DNA of 64,000 bases from JAUSFM01 sp964343705 (GCA_964343705.1 CAYFJX010000003.1:62001-126000), one strand, 5' to 3'. Numbered from the stretch's first letter, positions 16,746-25,484 are shown. Notes: generated from the letters alone by a model not told the origin. Numbers and translations: made by a program.

Positions 16746-18836
16746 ATGGCAACACAACTAATCTCAGTCAATGAAATCATAAAGGATCCAAAGCAACGCC
16801 AAGGATTTGTACGGTTTAAACAAGAGCATGGTCAGCCACAGCTCGATGACCTTTGGTTTTTTGTAGGATCACGATGTAATCTCCAGTGCAAGCATTGCTA
16901 TGTTGCAAGTTCACCAACAAATGATCTTCTTCAACAAATGACTGTAGAAGATATCAAGCCCTTTCTTGAAGAAGCAAAAGGATTCGGGGTTAAGGACATC
17001 TACTTTACTGGCGGCGAGCCATTTATCAATGAACAGATTATGCAAATGATTGTGCTTTCTTTGCAATACGGCAATGTTACCATTCTTACCAATGCAACAC
17101 TTCCTATCACACGGTTTATTCCCCAGCTTAAAGAATTGCAAAAGCGATCAACAAACACACTTTCTCTTAGGATTAGTATTGATCATTACAAAGCAAAGCA
17201 GCACAACGCGATTCGTGGCGAAGGTATGTTTCAAAATACTCTGCGTAACGCAAAGCTACTTTCTGACGCAGGATTCAAACCAATAATCACAGCAACAGCA
17301 GTTGTGTATGAGCATAACCCTGGGAACCTAACTCCTGATCAGATTAAACAGGAATTCCAAAATGTTTTTGCAGAGAATGGTGTTGACGTTGATGTGAAAT
17401 TACTTCCGTTTAATCTTGAGATGGGAGCAAACATTGACAGAATGAAACAACAAGGAAAACAACAAGCACCTTATGTGCGAATTTCAGAAGATTGCATGAG
17501 TCGTGTCCCTATTGAAAATTTTCAATGTCACAATGGTAGGACTATAGAAAAGATTAATGGCAAAATGGTGGTGTACCCTTGTCCTATTATCTATAACAAT
17601 CCTCAGTTTGAACTTGCGACAAACTTGCATGATTCATTTAAGGATGTGCATGTAACTCATAAGGCATGTTTTGATTTCTGTTACAAAGCAGGTGGCACAT
17701 GCACAAACCATGAAGTGACAAGTACAGGAAAAGTGTCAGTGCAAGACGGCGAACAAAAAAGCAATGATCAACTTAAAGATGATGTAAAAGAATACTATGG
17801 GCAAGTTCTCGAAACAAAAAAAGATCTTAAAACAAATGCGTGCTGCTCAGCTGAAATCCTACCACCACATCAAATGGAAGTCTTCAGCAAAATTGCTAAC
17901 GAAGTTAAGGAAAAGTTCTACGGCTGTGGTTCACCAATCCCTCTTGAACTCGAAGGAAAAACAGTGCTTGACCTTGGCTGTGGTACTGGAAGGGATGTCT
18001 TTATGGTCTCAGCTCTTGTTGGGGAGTCAGGTAAGGTTTTTGGAGTTGATATGACAGGTGAACAACTTGCTGTTGCTAACAAATACAAAGATGAACAAGC
18101 ACAACGATTTGGTCACACCCAGTCAAATGTGGAATTCAAAAAAGGCTATATAGAAGATCTTCAAACCCTTGGCATTCCAGATAACTCAGTTGATATTGTC
18201 ATATCAAATTGTGTTATAAACCTCTCACCAAACAAAGAAAAAGTGTTTGCAGAAATATTTCGTGTACTCAAGCCAGGAGGAGAACTACACTTTTCAGATA
18301 TTTTTGCAGATCGACGAATACCTGAAAATCTCAAAAACGACCCAGTTATTCGAGGAGAGTGTCTAGGAGGAGCATTGTACATTGAAGACTTTCGTCGACT
18401 TATGCTTAAGCTTGGCTATCCAGATTATCGCATTCTCAAAAAAGGACCAATTACCATTCAAAACAATGAGATCCAACAGAAAACAGGACTCATTAATTTT
18501 TCAACACTCACTGTGCGAGTTTTCAAACTAGCAAGCATGGAAGATATTTGTGAAGATTATGGGCAAACAGCAACCTATTTGGGGACTATTCCTGAATCTC
18601 CTGATGTGTTCATGCTTGATGATCATCACTTATTCATAAAAGACAAGCCAATGCTTGTGTGTGGTAACTCAGCAGCAATGCTGCAAGAAACACGATTTGC
18701 AAAACACTTTCTCATCACTGGTGATAGGAGCAAACACTTTGGACCATTTGATTGTTCTCCTGGCTCAGGAGAAACAGCACGGCTGTGTTGTAATCCTAGT
18801 GCTGAACCAAAAGACAAGTCAGGAGGTTGCTGTTAA
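16746..18836 (+). CDS. fusion of radical SAM domain and ArsM-type arsenic methyltransferase
   Basis: 696 residues. The first 345 form a radical SAM domain: 4Fe-4S motif GSRCNLQCKHCYVAS, FTGGEPF, and a C-terminal Cys cluster HKACFDFCYKAGGTC. From about 365 the protein is an ArsM-like methyltransferase: NACCSAEILPPH, KFYGCGSPIPLELEG, motif I VLDLGCGTGRDVFM, SNCVINLSPNKEKVF and RGECLGGALYIEDF, the Cys positions that hold As(III) in ArsM, plus the usual C-terminal tail ending in GGCC. ArsM is normally a separate protein beside the radical SAM enzyme ArsS; here one polypeptide holds both activities. TATA tttttaaatacc and GGAGG precede the ATG. First gene of a seven-gene operon. Confidence 0.9.
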   Translation: MATQLISVNEIIKDPKQRQGFVRFKQEHGQPQLDDLWFFVGSRCNLQCKHCYVASSPTNDLLQQMTVEDIKPFLEEAKGFGVKDIYFTGGEPFINEQIMQMIVLSLQYGNVTILTNATLPITRFIPQLKELQKRSTNTLSLRISIDHYKAKQHNAIRGEGMFQNTLRNAKLLSDAGFKPIITATAVVYEHNPGNLTPDQIKQEFQNVFAENGVDVDVKLLPFNLEMGANIDRMKQQGKQQAPYVRISEDCMSRVPIENFQCHNGRTIEKINGKMVVYPCPIIYNNPQFELATNLHDSFKDVHVTHKACFDFCYKAGGTCTNHEVTSTGKVSVQDGEQKSNDQLKDDVKEYYGQVLETKKDLKTNACCSAEILPPHQMEVFSKIANEVKEKFYGCGSPIPLELEGKTVLDLGCGTGRDVFMVSALVGESGKVFGVDMTGEQLAVANKYKDEQAQRFGHTQSNVEFKKGYIEDLQTLGIPDNSVDIVISNCVINLSPNKEKVFAEIFRVLKPGGELHFSDIFADRRIPENLKNDPVIRGECLGGALYIEDFRRLMLKLGYPDYRILKKGPITIQNNEIQQKTGLINFSTLTVRVFKLASMEDICEDYGQTATYLGTIPESPDVFMLDDHHLFIKDKPMLVCGNSAAMLQETRFAKHFLITGDRSKHFGPFDCSPGSGETARLCCNPSAEPKDKSGGCC

Positions 18837-19228
18837 TGGTTAAAAAAATACTTTTTGTGTGTGGGCACAATGCTGGCAGAAGCCAAATGGCAGAAGCGTT
18901 TTTTAATCATCTTAACGGGAACAATACATTTATTGCACAAAGTGTAGGAACCAACATTGCAACTGAAGTAAACAAAGATGTTGTTACTGTTATGGCTGAG
19001 CAAGGTATCAGCATGGAAGGTCATTATCCAAAATCAATTACGCAAGAGCACATTGAAAGTGCTCATAAAGTTTTTACCATGGGTTGCAATGTGCTATGTG
19101 AAGGTCTAGAACCTGATGCAGATTGGGCTCTAGATGACCCTGCTGATGCAAAGCTTGAAAGTGTTCGGCCAATCAGGGATCAAGTAAAGAAAAAAGTTGA
19201 AGAACTTATTCAACAATTGGAGGAATAG
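18836..19228 (+). CDS. arsC: arsenate reductase, low-molecular-weight phosphatase type
   Basis: 130 residues. The P-loop is FVCGHNAGRSQMAEA (C-x5-R-S type, with the catalytic Cys at about residue 9), and the later segment FTMGCNVLCEG and DWALDDPADAKLESVRPIRDQV contains the extra Cys and the DP loop of thioredoxin-coupled ArsC. Its ATG overlaps the TAA of the fusion gene, and AGGAGG lies 12 bases upstream, so translation is coupled. It would supply arsenite to the methyltransferase. Confidence 0.9.
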   Translation: MVKKILFVCGHNAGRSQMAEAFFNHLNGNNTFIAQSVGTNIATEVNKDVVTVMAEQGISMEGHYPKSITQEHIESAHKVFTMGCNVLCEGLEPDADWALDDPADAKLESVRPIRDQVKKKVEELIQQLEE

Positions 19229-19229
19229 C

Positions 19230-20000
19230 ATGGTTATTGGAATTATCACAGGATCAAGCATGTATGATTTTCCAGGTATTGAAAACAGAGAAGAAAAATC
19301 AATTGAAACTCCTTTTGGCGAGGCACGCGTTGAGACAGGCATGCTTGCGGGCAAACAAGTTGCGTTTATTGCGCGACACGGAAAAAATCATGCGATCCTT
19401 CCTAACTTGATCAATTATCGTGCAAATATGCACGCGTTACAGCAGCTTGGTGTGAAAATGATTCTTGCAACCACTGTGTGTGGGGTTCTTGATAAGGAAA
19501 TGCAACTAGCACAGCCAATCATATTCAATGACCTTTTCTTTATTGACAATCGTCTACCTAATGGTGAGCTTTGTACTATGTTTACACAACCAGGTGATGC
19601 AAAGCGAGGTCATTTTATCTTTAGTAGTGTGTTTAATGAGGAGCTTCGTAAAAAGCTTAGCAAGATTGCTGAAGAGCCTATTATGCAAGCAGTGTATGCT
19701 CATGTAAATGGTCCACGGTTTAATTCTAAAACAGAAATCAAAAAGCTTCAACAGTATGCTTCATGTGTAAGTCAAACAGCAGGGCCAGAAGCAGTTCTTG
19801 CAGGAGAACTTGAAATTCCTTATGTCTTACTTGGCTTTGGTGTGGACTATGCCAATGGTGTCAAAGAAGAACCAACACCAGTCAATGTACTGCAAGATAA
19901 TCTTGCCTGCAGTAACCAAGTGTTTTGTGACATCATAACAAAGTTTTTAAAGACAGATACTTCTGTACAATTTGAAGGATTTGTGTATCGTTTTGAGTGA
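19230..20000 (+). CDS. MTAP/PNP-family nucleoside phosphorylase
   Basis: 256 residues of the trimeric PNP/MTAP family: GIITGSSMYDF, phosphate-binding IARHGKNHAILPNLINYRAN, TTVCGVLDKEM, and the C-terminal TAGPEAVLAGELEIPY with DYANGV. The substrate loop has the FVCH-like changes of methylthioadenosine phosphorylases. The ATG at 19230 follows GGAGGAATAGC. In this operon the natural inference is cleavage of adenine from a 5'-arseno-5'-deoxyadenosine, the analogue of 5'-methylthioadenosine; general MTAP activity is the alternative. Confidence 0.88.
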   Translation: MVIGIITGSSMYDFPGIENREEKSIETPFGEARVETGMLAGKQVAFIARHGKNHAILPNLINYRANMHALQQLGVKMILATTVCGVLDKEMQLAQPIIFNDLFFIDNRLPNGELCTMFTQPGDAKRGHFIFSSVFNEELRKKLSKIAEEPIMQAVYAHVNGPRFNSKTEIKKLQQYASCVSQTAGPEAVLAGELEIPYVLLGFGVDYANGVKEEPTPVNVLQDNLACSNQVFCDIITKFLKTDTSVQFEGFVYRFE

Positions 20001-20004
20001 TCAC

Positions 20005-21435
20005 ATGGAAAAATATGATATTATTGTTATTGGAGCAGGAAGCGCAGGACTTAATGTTGCAGTATTCATGAATAGAATTGGCTTGCGTGTTTTAATGATT
20101 GAAAAACACCTTATTGGTGGGGACTGTCTTAATTTTGGCTGTGTACCAAGCAAGGCACTCATTAGTCTTTCTAAAGAAGTCTATGCTGCAAAAAAAGCAA
20201 CAAAGCTTGGCTTGAAAGTGAGTGGTCAAACGAACTTAAAGACCATTGCAAAAACCATTGATTCTCGCCAAGAAGTTATTCGTGTGCACGAAAGCCCAGA
20301 ACACTTTCGCAAACAAGGAATTGATGTTGAATTAGGTAGTCCAACGTTTGTATCAAAGAACAGCATTATGATTAATGGCAAAGAGTGTAGTGCTCCAAGA
20401 ACTGTTCTTGCAACTGGTTCACGACCACGCGTACCAAAAATTCCAGGACTGGATAAGGTTACCTACTTTACTAATGAGACTATTTTTGCAAATACTAAAC
20501 TTCCAAAGCGCCTTGTTGTTCTTGGTGGTGGTCCTATTGGATGTGAGCTTGCACAAGCATATGCACGTCTTGGATCAAAAGTTACAATTGTACAACGTGC
20601 GTATCAACTTGTACCAAAAGAAGAAAAAGAACTGGCTGATGAACTACAGAAAGCATTAGAGGAAGAGGGTATTGAAGTAAAATTAGGCTATAATCCTAAC
20701 AAATTTGAAGGAAAAAACAAGCTTGTAATCTACAAGTACAATCGTGAGACCAAACAAAACATTGGTAAACCAGAAACAGTGCAGTTTGACGCAGTACTTG
20801 TAGCATCAGGAAGAAAACTGAACATTAATGGTCTTGACCTTGAAAAAGGAGGTATTCAAGTTGAAAACAGTAGGTTAGTACTTGACAAATACTTGCGGAC
20901 AACAAATAAACGTGTGTATGCTTGTGGTGATGTTGCAGGAAGTTTTCAGTTCACACATTGGGCAGAAACACAAGCAGCAGTTGTCATCAAGAACATGTTG
21001 AGTCCACTAAAAAAGAGCGTGGATAACAATAAAATAGCATGGGTTACTTTTACTGATCCTGAACTTGCAACCTTTGGAAAAACAAAAGCAGAACTTGACA
21101 AATCAGGAAAAAAGTTGGATGAACTATCTTTTAATCTTGATGATGTTGACCGAGCAATCTGTGAAGGGGTCAAGCACGGCAAGCTAAAATTGTATGTGCA
21201 AAAAGGAAAAATTGTAGGGGGCACAATGTTGGGGAAAAATGCAGGTGAAGTTGTTGGGGAGTTAGTTCTCGCAATGACACTTGGTATTCCAGTTAAGAAA
21301 CTATTTGACCGAGTGTATCCTTATCCTACAATGGCACGAATTACACGAAAAACAGTTAGCAGCTGGCTTGGAAAGTCATTAACACCACGAGTAAGCGGAT
21401 TATTGCGAGGATTGTACAAACTGTTTAACAGGTGA
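20005..21435 (+). CDS. FAD pyridine-nucleotide disulfide oxidoreductase, MerA/Lpd-like
   Basis: 476 residues. N-terminal FAD site IVIGAGSAGLNVA, redox-active disulfide GGDCLNFGCVPSKAL, NAD(P)H site VVLGGGPIGCELAQAYARLG, FAD-binding RVYACGDVAG and a C-terminal dimer domain. The usual His-Glu active-site pair is replaced near RVYPYPTMARI, as in the non-lipoamide members of the family. No N-terminal heavy-metal domain. These proteins are often paired with TVP38-like proteins, as here. The natural substrate is unknown; reduction of an arsenic or thiol intermediate is inference. Confidence 0.9.
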   Translation: MEKYDIIVIGAGSAGLNVAVFMNRIGLRVLMIEKHLIGGDCLNFGCVPSKALISLSKEVYAAKKATKLGLKVSGQTNLKTIAKTIDSRQEVIRVHESPEHFRKQGIDVELGSPTFVSKNSIMINGKECSAPRTVLATGSRPRVPKIPGLDKVTYFTNETIFANTKLPKRLVVLGGGPIGCELAQAYARLGSKVTIVQRAYQLVPKEEKELADELQKALEEEGIEVKLGYNPNKFEGKNKLVIYKYNRETKQNIGKPETVQFDAVLVASGRKLNINGLDLEKGGIQVENSRLVLDKYLRTTNKRVYACGDVAGSFQFTHWAETQAAVVIKNMLSPLKKSVDNNKIAWVTFTDPELATFGKTKAELDKSGKKLDELSFNLDDVDRAICEGVKHGKLKLYVQKGKIVGGTMLGKNAGEVVGELVLAMTLGIPVKKLFDRVYPYPTMARITRKTVSSWLGKSLTPRVSGLLRGLYKLFNR

Positions 21436-21439
21436 ATAC

Positions 21440-22093
21440 ATGAAAAAAAATCTTAAAATTTTTGGATTGGTTGCTGTGCTTGTTGCTGCTGTTGCATTGT
21501 ACACGTTTACACCTCTTAAAACATTATTGACTGAAGAGGCTATTCGTTCATTTCTTGCACCTTTTGGTATGTTTGCGCCAGTAGCGTATGGTGTGTTATA
21601 TTTCATACTTGTACTATTATTGTTACCTGCTTCTGTTTTTACGGTGCTTGCAGGATTATTATTTGGAAAATTTGTTGGAACTACTATTGTAGTAATTGCA
21701 GCAACACTTGCAGCAGGACTAGCATTCATACTCAGTAGGTACTTTGGTGAAGGAGCAGCAAAGAAACTAGTGCGATCACCTGCTTTAGGAAAATGGGTAA
21801 AGAAAATTGAAAAGCAGTGTGCTGTCAATGGGTTTCAATTCTTTTTTATAATGAGATGTCTCTTCTTACCGTACATGCTGGTGAGTTATGCCTGTGGATT
21901 GGTTGAGTGCGCAAAGCTTCGAGATTTTGTAACTGCAACATTCTTAACAAATGTAATTTTTAGTTTTATGTTTGTTTACTTAGGGGATAGTCTTCTGAAA
22001 GGACCAAAGGCTCTGATTCTGCCGGTGATTATGGTGGTGCTTGCACTGCAAGTTCCTCGAGTAGTAAAGAAATACAAAAAGGATGTTATGTGA
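21440..22093 (+). CDS. TVP38/TMEM64 (VTT) family membrane protein
   Basis: 217 residues with five to six membrane helices. The VTT-domain signature GLLFGKFVGTTIVV and LAAGLAFILSRYFG is followed by the re-entrant region RCLFLPYMLVSYACGLVE. VTT (DedA/TVP38) proteins are linked with lipid scrambling or membrane integrity and, beside MerA-like flavoproteins, with metal stress. Starts 5 bp after the flavoprotein stop. Confidence 0.9.
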   Translation: MKKNLKIFGLVAVLVAAVALYTFTPLKTLLTEEAIRSFLAPFGMFAPVAYGVLYFILVLLLLPASVFTVLAGLLFGKFVGTTIVVIAATLAAGLAFILSRYFGEGAAKKLVRSPALGKWVKKIEKQCAVNGFQFFFIMRCLFLPYMLVSYACGLVECAKLRDFVTATFLTNVIFSFMFVYLGDSLLKGPKALILPVIMVVLALQVPRVVKKYKKDVM

Positions 22094-22758
22094 TCTCTGT
22101 TATTATTCCTACCTACAATGAAGCTGAAAATATAGTGTCAGCCCTAGAACAGTTTAGGGGAATGGGTGATGTTGAAGTCATTGTTGTTGATGGGGGTAGT
22201 ACAGATAACACAGTTGCTCTTGCTGGAAAGTATGTTACTGTTATCAGCGCAACAAAAAATCGTGCAGCACAAATGAATGCTGGTGCAGCTGAGGCACTGG
22301 GAGATATCTTGTTATTTTTACACGCTGATGTGCAACTGCCTGAGGATGGTTTGAGAGCAATTGAAAAGACATGTGAAAGCAATGAGGGAGGTGGCTTTTA
22401 TATTTGTTTTGACAGCAAAAATCCTGTTTTTCGGCTAGTGGAGTTCCACTCAAACAAAATTAGAGTTGGAATAACAAAAAACTTCTTTGGTGACCAAGGT
22501 ATCTTTGTGAAGAAGAGATTTTTTCAGGAGCTTGGCGGTTTTGATGAAGTCCCGTTTCTAGAAGATTTAGTTTTCAGTAAAAAAGCAAAAAAGCATGGAA
22601 AGATGAAACTAATCAAGGAAAAAGTGCTTGTTTCACCAAGAAGATTTACAAAGAATGGTATGGCAAAAACAATCTTGATCTACACGCTAATTCAGCAATT
22701 ACATCATCTTGGTATTGGTGTACATAGACTCCACAAATTACATGGGTGGTTGAAGTGA
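22090..22758 (+). CDS. family 2 glycosyltransferase, TIGR04283 arsenosugar type
   Basis: 222 residues, GT-A fold. SVIIPTYNEAENIVSAL, VIVVDGGSTDNTV, KNRAAQMNAGA, LFLHADVQLP (DxD-like) and FFGDQGIFVKKRFFQELGGF, FLEDLVFSKKAKKHGKM are the markers of the TIGR04283 group, which co-occurs with radical SAM arsenosugar genes. The GTG start lies within ATGTGATC at the end of the TVP38 gene (overlap 4 bp). No membrane helix, so probably cytosolic. Confidence 0.9.
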   Translation: MISVIIPTYNEAENIVSALEQFRGMGDVEVIVVDGGSTDNTVALAGKYVTVISATKNRAAQMNAGAAEALGDILLFLHADVQLPEDGLRAIEKTCESNEGGGFYICFDSKNPVFRLVEFHSNKIRVGITKNFFGDQGIFVKKRFFQELGGFDEVPFLEDLVFSKKAKKHGKMKLIKEKVLVSPRRFTKNGMAKTILIYTLIQQLHHLGIGVHRLHKLHGWLK

Positions 22759-22760
22759 GT

Positions 22761-23342
22761 ATGTTAGTCCTCTTCGCAAAAAACCCAGAGCCAGGACAAG
22801 TAAAAACCAGGCTTGGCAAAGATATTGGAATGGAACAAGCATGTGAGTTGTATACAAAGTTTCTTAAAAATTTGATAAAGGAGCACTTGGGGAAGCCTTA
22901 TGGGTTTATGATTTTTACACCATCATTGAGGTTTGATCTGCAGAAGTTGACAGAGCATGCAATTCCAGTTGAACGCCAACAAGGTGGAGACCTTGGCGAG
23001 AAGATGTTGAACGCATTCAAGCAATTGTGCAAAAGAGACGAAAAAGTCATTATCATTGGTGCTGACCTACCCGATCTTAACAATGAACTTGTACAGCAAG
23101 CATTCATGGCTCTTGACACTAATGATGTAGTTCTTGGTCCAACCAAAGATGGGGGGTATTATCTTATTGGGATGAAAGAACCACATGACCTTTTTGCTGG
23201 TATAGAATGGAGTACTAACACTGTATTTAAGCGCACCATAGAAAAAATTAGGGAAAAGGAACGTTCATTGTTTCTGTTACCTGAGAAAAATGATATTGAC
23301 ACGCTTGAAGACTTGGAGGCACCTGCTTCTATACACCCTTAA
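22761..23342 (+). CDS. TIGR04282 arsenosugar-associated nucleotidyl/glycosyltransferase
   Basis: 193 residues, CofC-like GT-A fold: LVLFAKNPEPGQVKTRLGKDIG at the start, GDLGEKMLNAF, IIGADLPDLNNELVQQAF, VVLGPTKDGGYYLIGMKEP and WSTNTVFKRTIEKI. This group (TIGR04282) is regularly adjacent to TIGR04283 enzymes and ArsS/ArsM. Starts 2 bp after the previous stop and is the last gene of the operon; the next gene has its own TATA box. Confidence 0.9.
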   Translation: MLVLFAKNPEPGQVKTRLGKDIGMEQACELYTKFLKNLIKEHLGKPYGFMIFTPSLRFDLQKLTEHAIPVERQQGGDLGEKMLNAFKQLCKRDEKVIIIGADLPDLNNELVQQAFMALDTNDVVLGPTKDGGYYLIGMKEPHDLFAGIEWSTNTVFKRTIEKIREKERSLFLLPEKNDIDTLEDLEAPASIHP

Positions 23343-23384
23343 TTTTGGGCAAGGCTTATAAAACATTTCTTATTTCTTATCTCT

Positions 23385-24197
23385 ATGGTACGAAAATCAC
23401 TAACAGCATTGGCAATTGCAGCTTTTTTTGCTTTGACTGGTTGTAAAGAGCAAGGGAGTAGTCAAGATCAAGCACAGGCTCCTGCTAGAACTCCACCGCC
23501 AGCACAAGGGGATGCAGGTGTAGTTGATGATGGTCAACCAGGTATTGAAACAAGCAAAAAATCTTGGTATACTGGTAATCATGCTTTTATTACAAAGGCA
23601 AGATCTGGAAAGTACCGTGCTGAATTTAGAACTGCAGGCGGGACTTTAGGATCACCTGATTGGCTTGACACAACCAAACGTATGCAAAACGCAACAGGTG
23701 CCTATGTTGTGTTGAATGGTGGTTTTTTTGAGCCTGATGGAAACCCAAGTGGTTTATACGTGCAAAATGGCAGACTCTTAAGCAAGATGAAACCTGGCAA
23801 AGGCGATGGAGTTCTTTACGTGGATAAGGCTGGTCAAGTGAACATTGTTCATGCTGACGCTTTGAAAGGATATTCAGATCAAATAGATGATGCTGTACAA
23901 CTCACGTTATTAACCTACTCTGGAGAACAATTGTATTCAACTAGTTATGGCGAGAAAAAAATACCCCTCCATTTTGTGTGCCTCAATGATGAGGGATTGG
24001 TAAGTGTTATTTTTAAGAACACCAATATTCGTTATGGGGATGAATTCATGAGGGGTGAGTATAAGTGTCATAGTGTTGCAGCACTAGATGGAGGTCCAAG
24101 TGCATCTGCGCATGATAAATTTGGAAAAACAAGTAAAGAAGAAAAAGATGAACCTGAAGCACGCGTTGCAAACTTCTTAGTTCTGTATGAAAAATAA
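23385..24197 (+). CDS. phosphodiester glycosidase-like lipoprotein (NAGPA domain)
   Basis: 270 residues. Residues 1-20 are a lipoprotein signal with lipobox FALTGCK, then a Pro/Gln-rich linker. From about 60 the NAGPA fold shows YVVLNGGFFEPDGNPSGLY, VQNGRLLSKMKPGKGDGVLY, and AALDGGPSASAHDKFG. The family cleaves GlcNAc-phosphodiester or related glycosides at the cell surface. Its own TATA box (ggcttataaaac) lies 28 bp upstream, so it is transcribed apart from the arsenic operon. Confidence 0.8.
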   Translation: MVRKSLTALAIAAFFALTGCKEQGSSQDQAQAPARTPPPAQGDAGVVDDGQPGIETSKKSWYTGNHAFITKARSGKYRAEFRTAGGTLGSPDWLDTTKRMQNATGAYVVLNGGFFEPDGNPSGLYVQNGRLLSKMKPGKGDGVLYVDKAGQVNIVHADALKGYSDQIDDAVQLTLLTYSGEQLYSTSYGEKKIPLHFVCLNDEGLVSVIFKNTNIRYGDEFMRGEYKCHSVAALDGGPSASAHDKFGKTSKEEKDEPEARVANFLVLYEK

Positions 24198-24764
24198 TCA
24201 ACATAGATCTCTATGTGTTTGATACATAAACGCAGCAGCATGATTATGTTTCTTTAACAAGATGATCATTTTTGCAAATATTTGGTCTGACTTAACACTC
24301 TTTTTTTTCTTTGCCCATGCATTCATGTGTTTAGTCACTTTTTCGCATAATCGTTCTGAGTGTGCATGGTCAAGTTGTGCATCTCTGCATGCTGCATAGC
24401 ATGTTCCATACACTTTCTTTTCATCATATGCTTGTTTATTCCCACGTCGTTTGACAATACAGTACTTGCATTTTTTTGACTTCTTTGAAGCTTTTTTCTT
24501 TTTTGCAGGCTTCCTTGCTGCTTTCTTTTTTGTTCTCTTCTTACTTGTCTTTCTCTTCACTGTTCGACGTACAGTTTTACGAGCCTTTCGTTTGACTGTA
24601 CGCTTCTTGGCCTTTTTCTTTGTAGTCCTTCTCACAGTTCTTTTCTTTTTCCGCTTGACTACTCTCTTTGTTTTCCTCTTCTTTACCTTTCTAACCCTTT
24701 TCCGCGCTGTAGTTTTCCTCTTTCCAACCCTTCTTTTTCGTACTGATCGTTTTCTTGTTACCAT
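24198..24764 (-). CDS. H1-like basic tail fused to an ATP-cone domain
   Basis: 188 residues in two parts. Residues 1-95 are almost only Lys, Arg, Thr and Val in short repeats (KRTVRRTTKKKAKKRTVKR type), like histone H1 or bacterial Hc1 tails, predicted disordered and DNA/RNA binding. From about 100 comes an ATP-cone: CIVKRRGNKQAYDEKKVYGT, then a helical bundle with CEKVTKHMNAWAKKK and IILLKKHNHAAAFMYQTHRD. ATP-cones sense ATP/dATP in ribonucleotide reductase and NrdR. The ATG at 24764 follows GGTGAAC; a GTG three codons upstream overlaps that site. Terminal gene of the redox operon. Confidence 0.82.
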   Translation of the reverse strand: MVTRKRSVRKRRVGKRKTTARKRVRKVKKRKTKRVVKRKKKRTVRRTTKKKAKKRTVKRKARKTVRRTVKRKTSKKRTKKKAARKPAKKKKASKKSKKCKYCIVKRRGNKQAYDEKKVYGTCYAACRDAQLDHAHSERLCEKVTKHMNAWAKKKKSVKSDQIFAKMIILLKKHNHAAAFMYQTHRDLC

Positions 24765-24773
24765 CCTGTTCAC

Positions 24774-25484
24774 CTATCCAAAGTTAATAGTGCCGTTTGC
24801 AATCAAAATCAATAACCAACCCATTGCAATTAACAACAAGCCAATAGCAAGTCGCATGAATCCTCTGCTTTCTTGCTTCCACTTTTTGAGCCGGTGTAAT
24901 TTGGTTCCTGTTGCAACCATTCCCAAAATAACAATTAATGGAGATACAAAAACAATGTTGTACCAGACAAGCATCATAAATGCTGTGAAGTCAAAGTACT
25001 GTGATAACATGGTAATGATTGCAAGATATGGTGCTCCTGTACATGGCAGTTCTACTGCTGAGACAAATGCACCAAGGAACATGACTCCGAATACTGTTGT
25101 TTTTGAAGTGTAATTTTTTAGTTTCTTTGCAAAAACAGGTGGGATTGAAAGAGAGAATCCAACACCATACCAAAAGAAATCCTTTATTTCAAGGAATCCT
25201 GCAAATATAATTAACACCCCTACTGTGATGGCAATATACTCAGTCACCCACAAAGGAATATTTGCAAGGAAGTACATCAGACCAAGTCCTGCAAGGAAGT
25301 ACATAGTCATAACTGATGCAATGTATAAGCTTCCAAGGAAGACCATACGCTTTATTGACTTATTACCAGAGAGCAGAACTGAAAGCATAAGGATAAGAAC
25401 CCCTATAGCACAAGGATTAATAGCATCTATTGCTGCAGTGGCTGTGACCACCCCAAATGTTGGAAGATATGCTTCAACGGCCAT
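24774..25484 (-). CDS. CcdA/DsbD-type thiol-disulfide transmembrane protein
   Basis: 236 residues, six predicted helices. The two membrane cysteines are in AINPCAIGVL (helix 1) and VELPCTGAPYLAI (helix 4), the classic CcdA pair that carries electrons from cytosolic thioredoxin outward. Its ATG overlaps the stop of the upstream gene (TAATG). Together with DsbA upstream it can form a reducing branch opposite to the VKOR-driven oxidising one. Confidence 0.9.
   Translation of the reverse strand: MAVEAYLPTFGVVTATAAIDAINPCAIGVLILMLSVLLSGNKSIKRMVFLGSLYIASVMTMYFLAGLGLMYFLANIPLWVTEYIAITVGVLIIFAGFLEIKDFFWYGVGFSLSIPPVFAKKLKNYTSKTTVFGVMFLGAFVSAVELPCTGAPYLAIITMLSQYFDFTAFMMLVWYNIVFVSPLIVILGMVATGTKLHRLKKWKQESRGFMRLAIGLLLIAMGWLLILIANGTINFG

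Noticed and set aside
24451..25113. Long plus-strand open frame opposite the basic and CcdA genes
   Set aside because: It is the complement of Lys/Arg-rich and membrane coding sequence; it shows only Phe/Leu runs, has no promoter or ribosome site and crosses two real genes.
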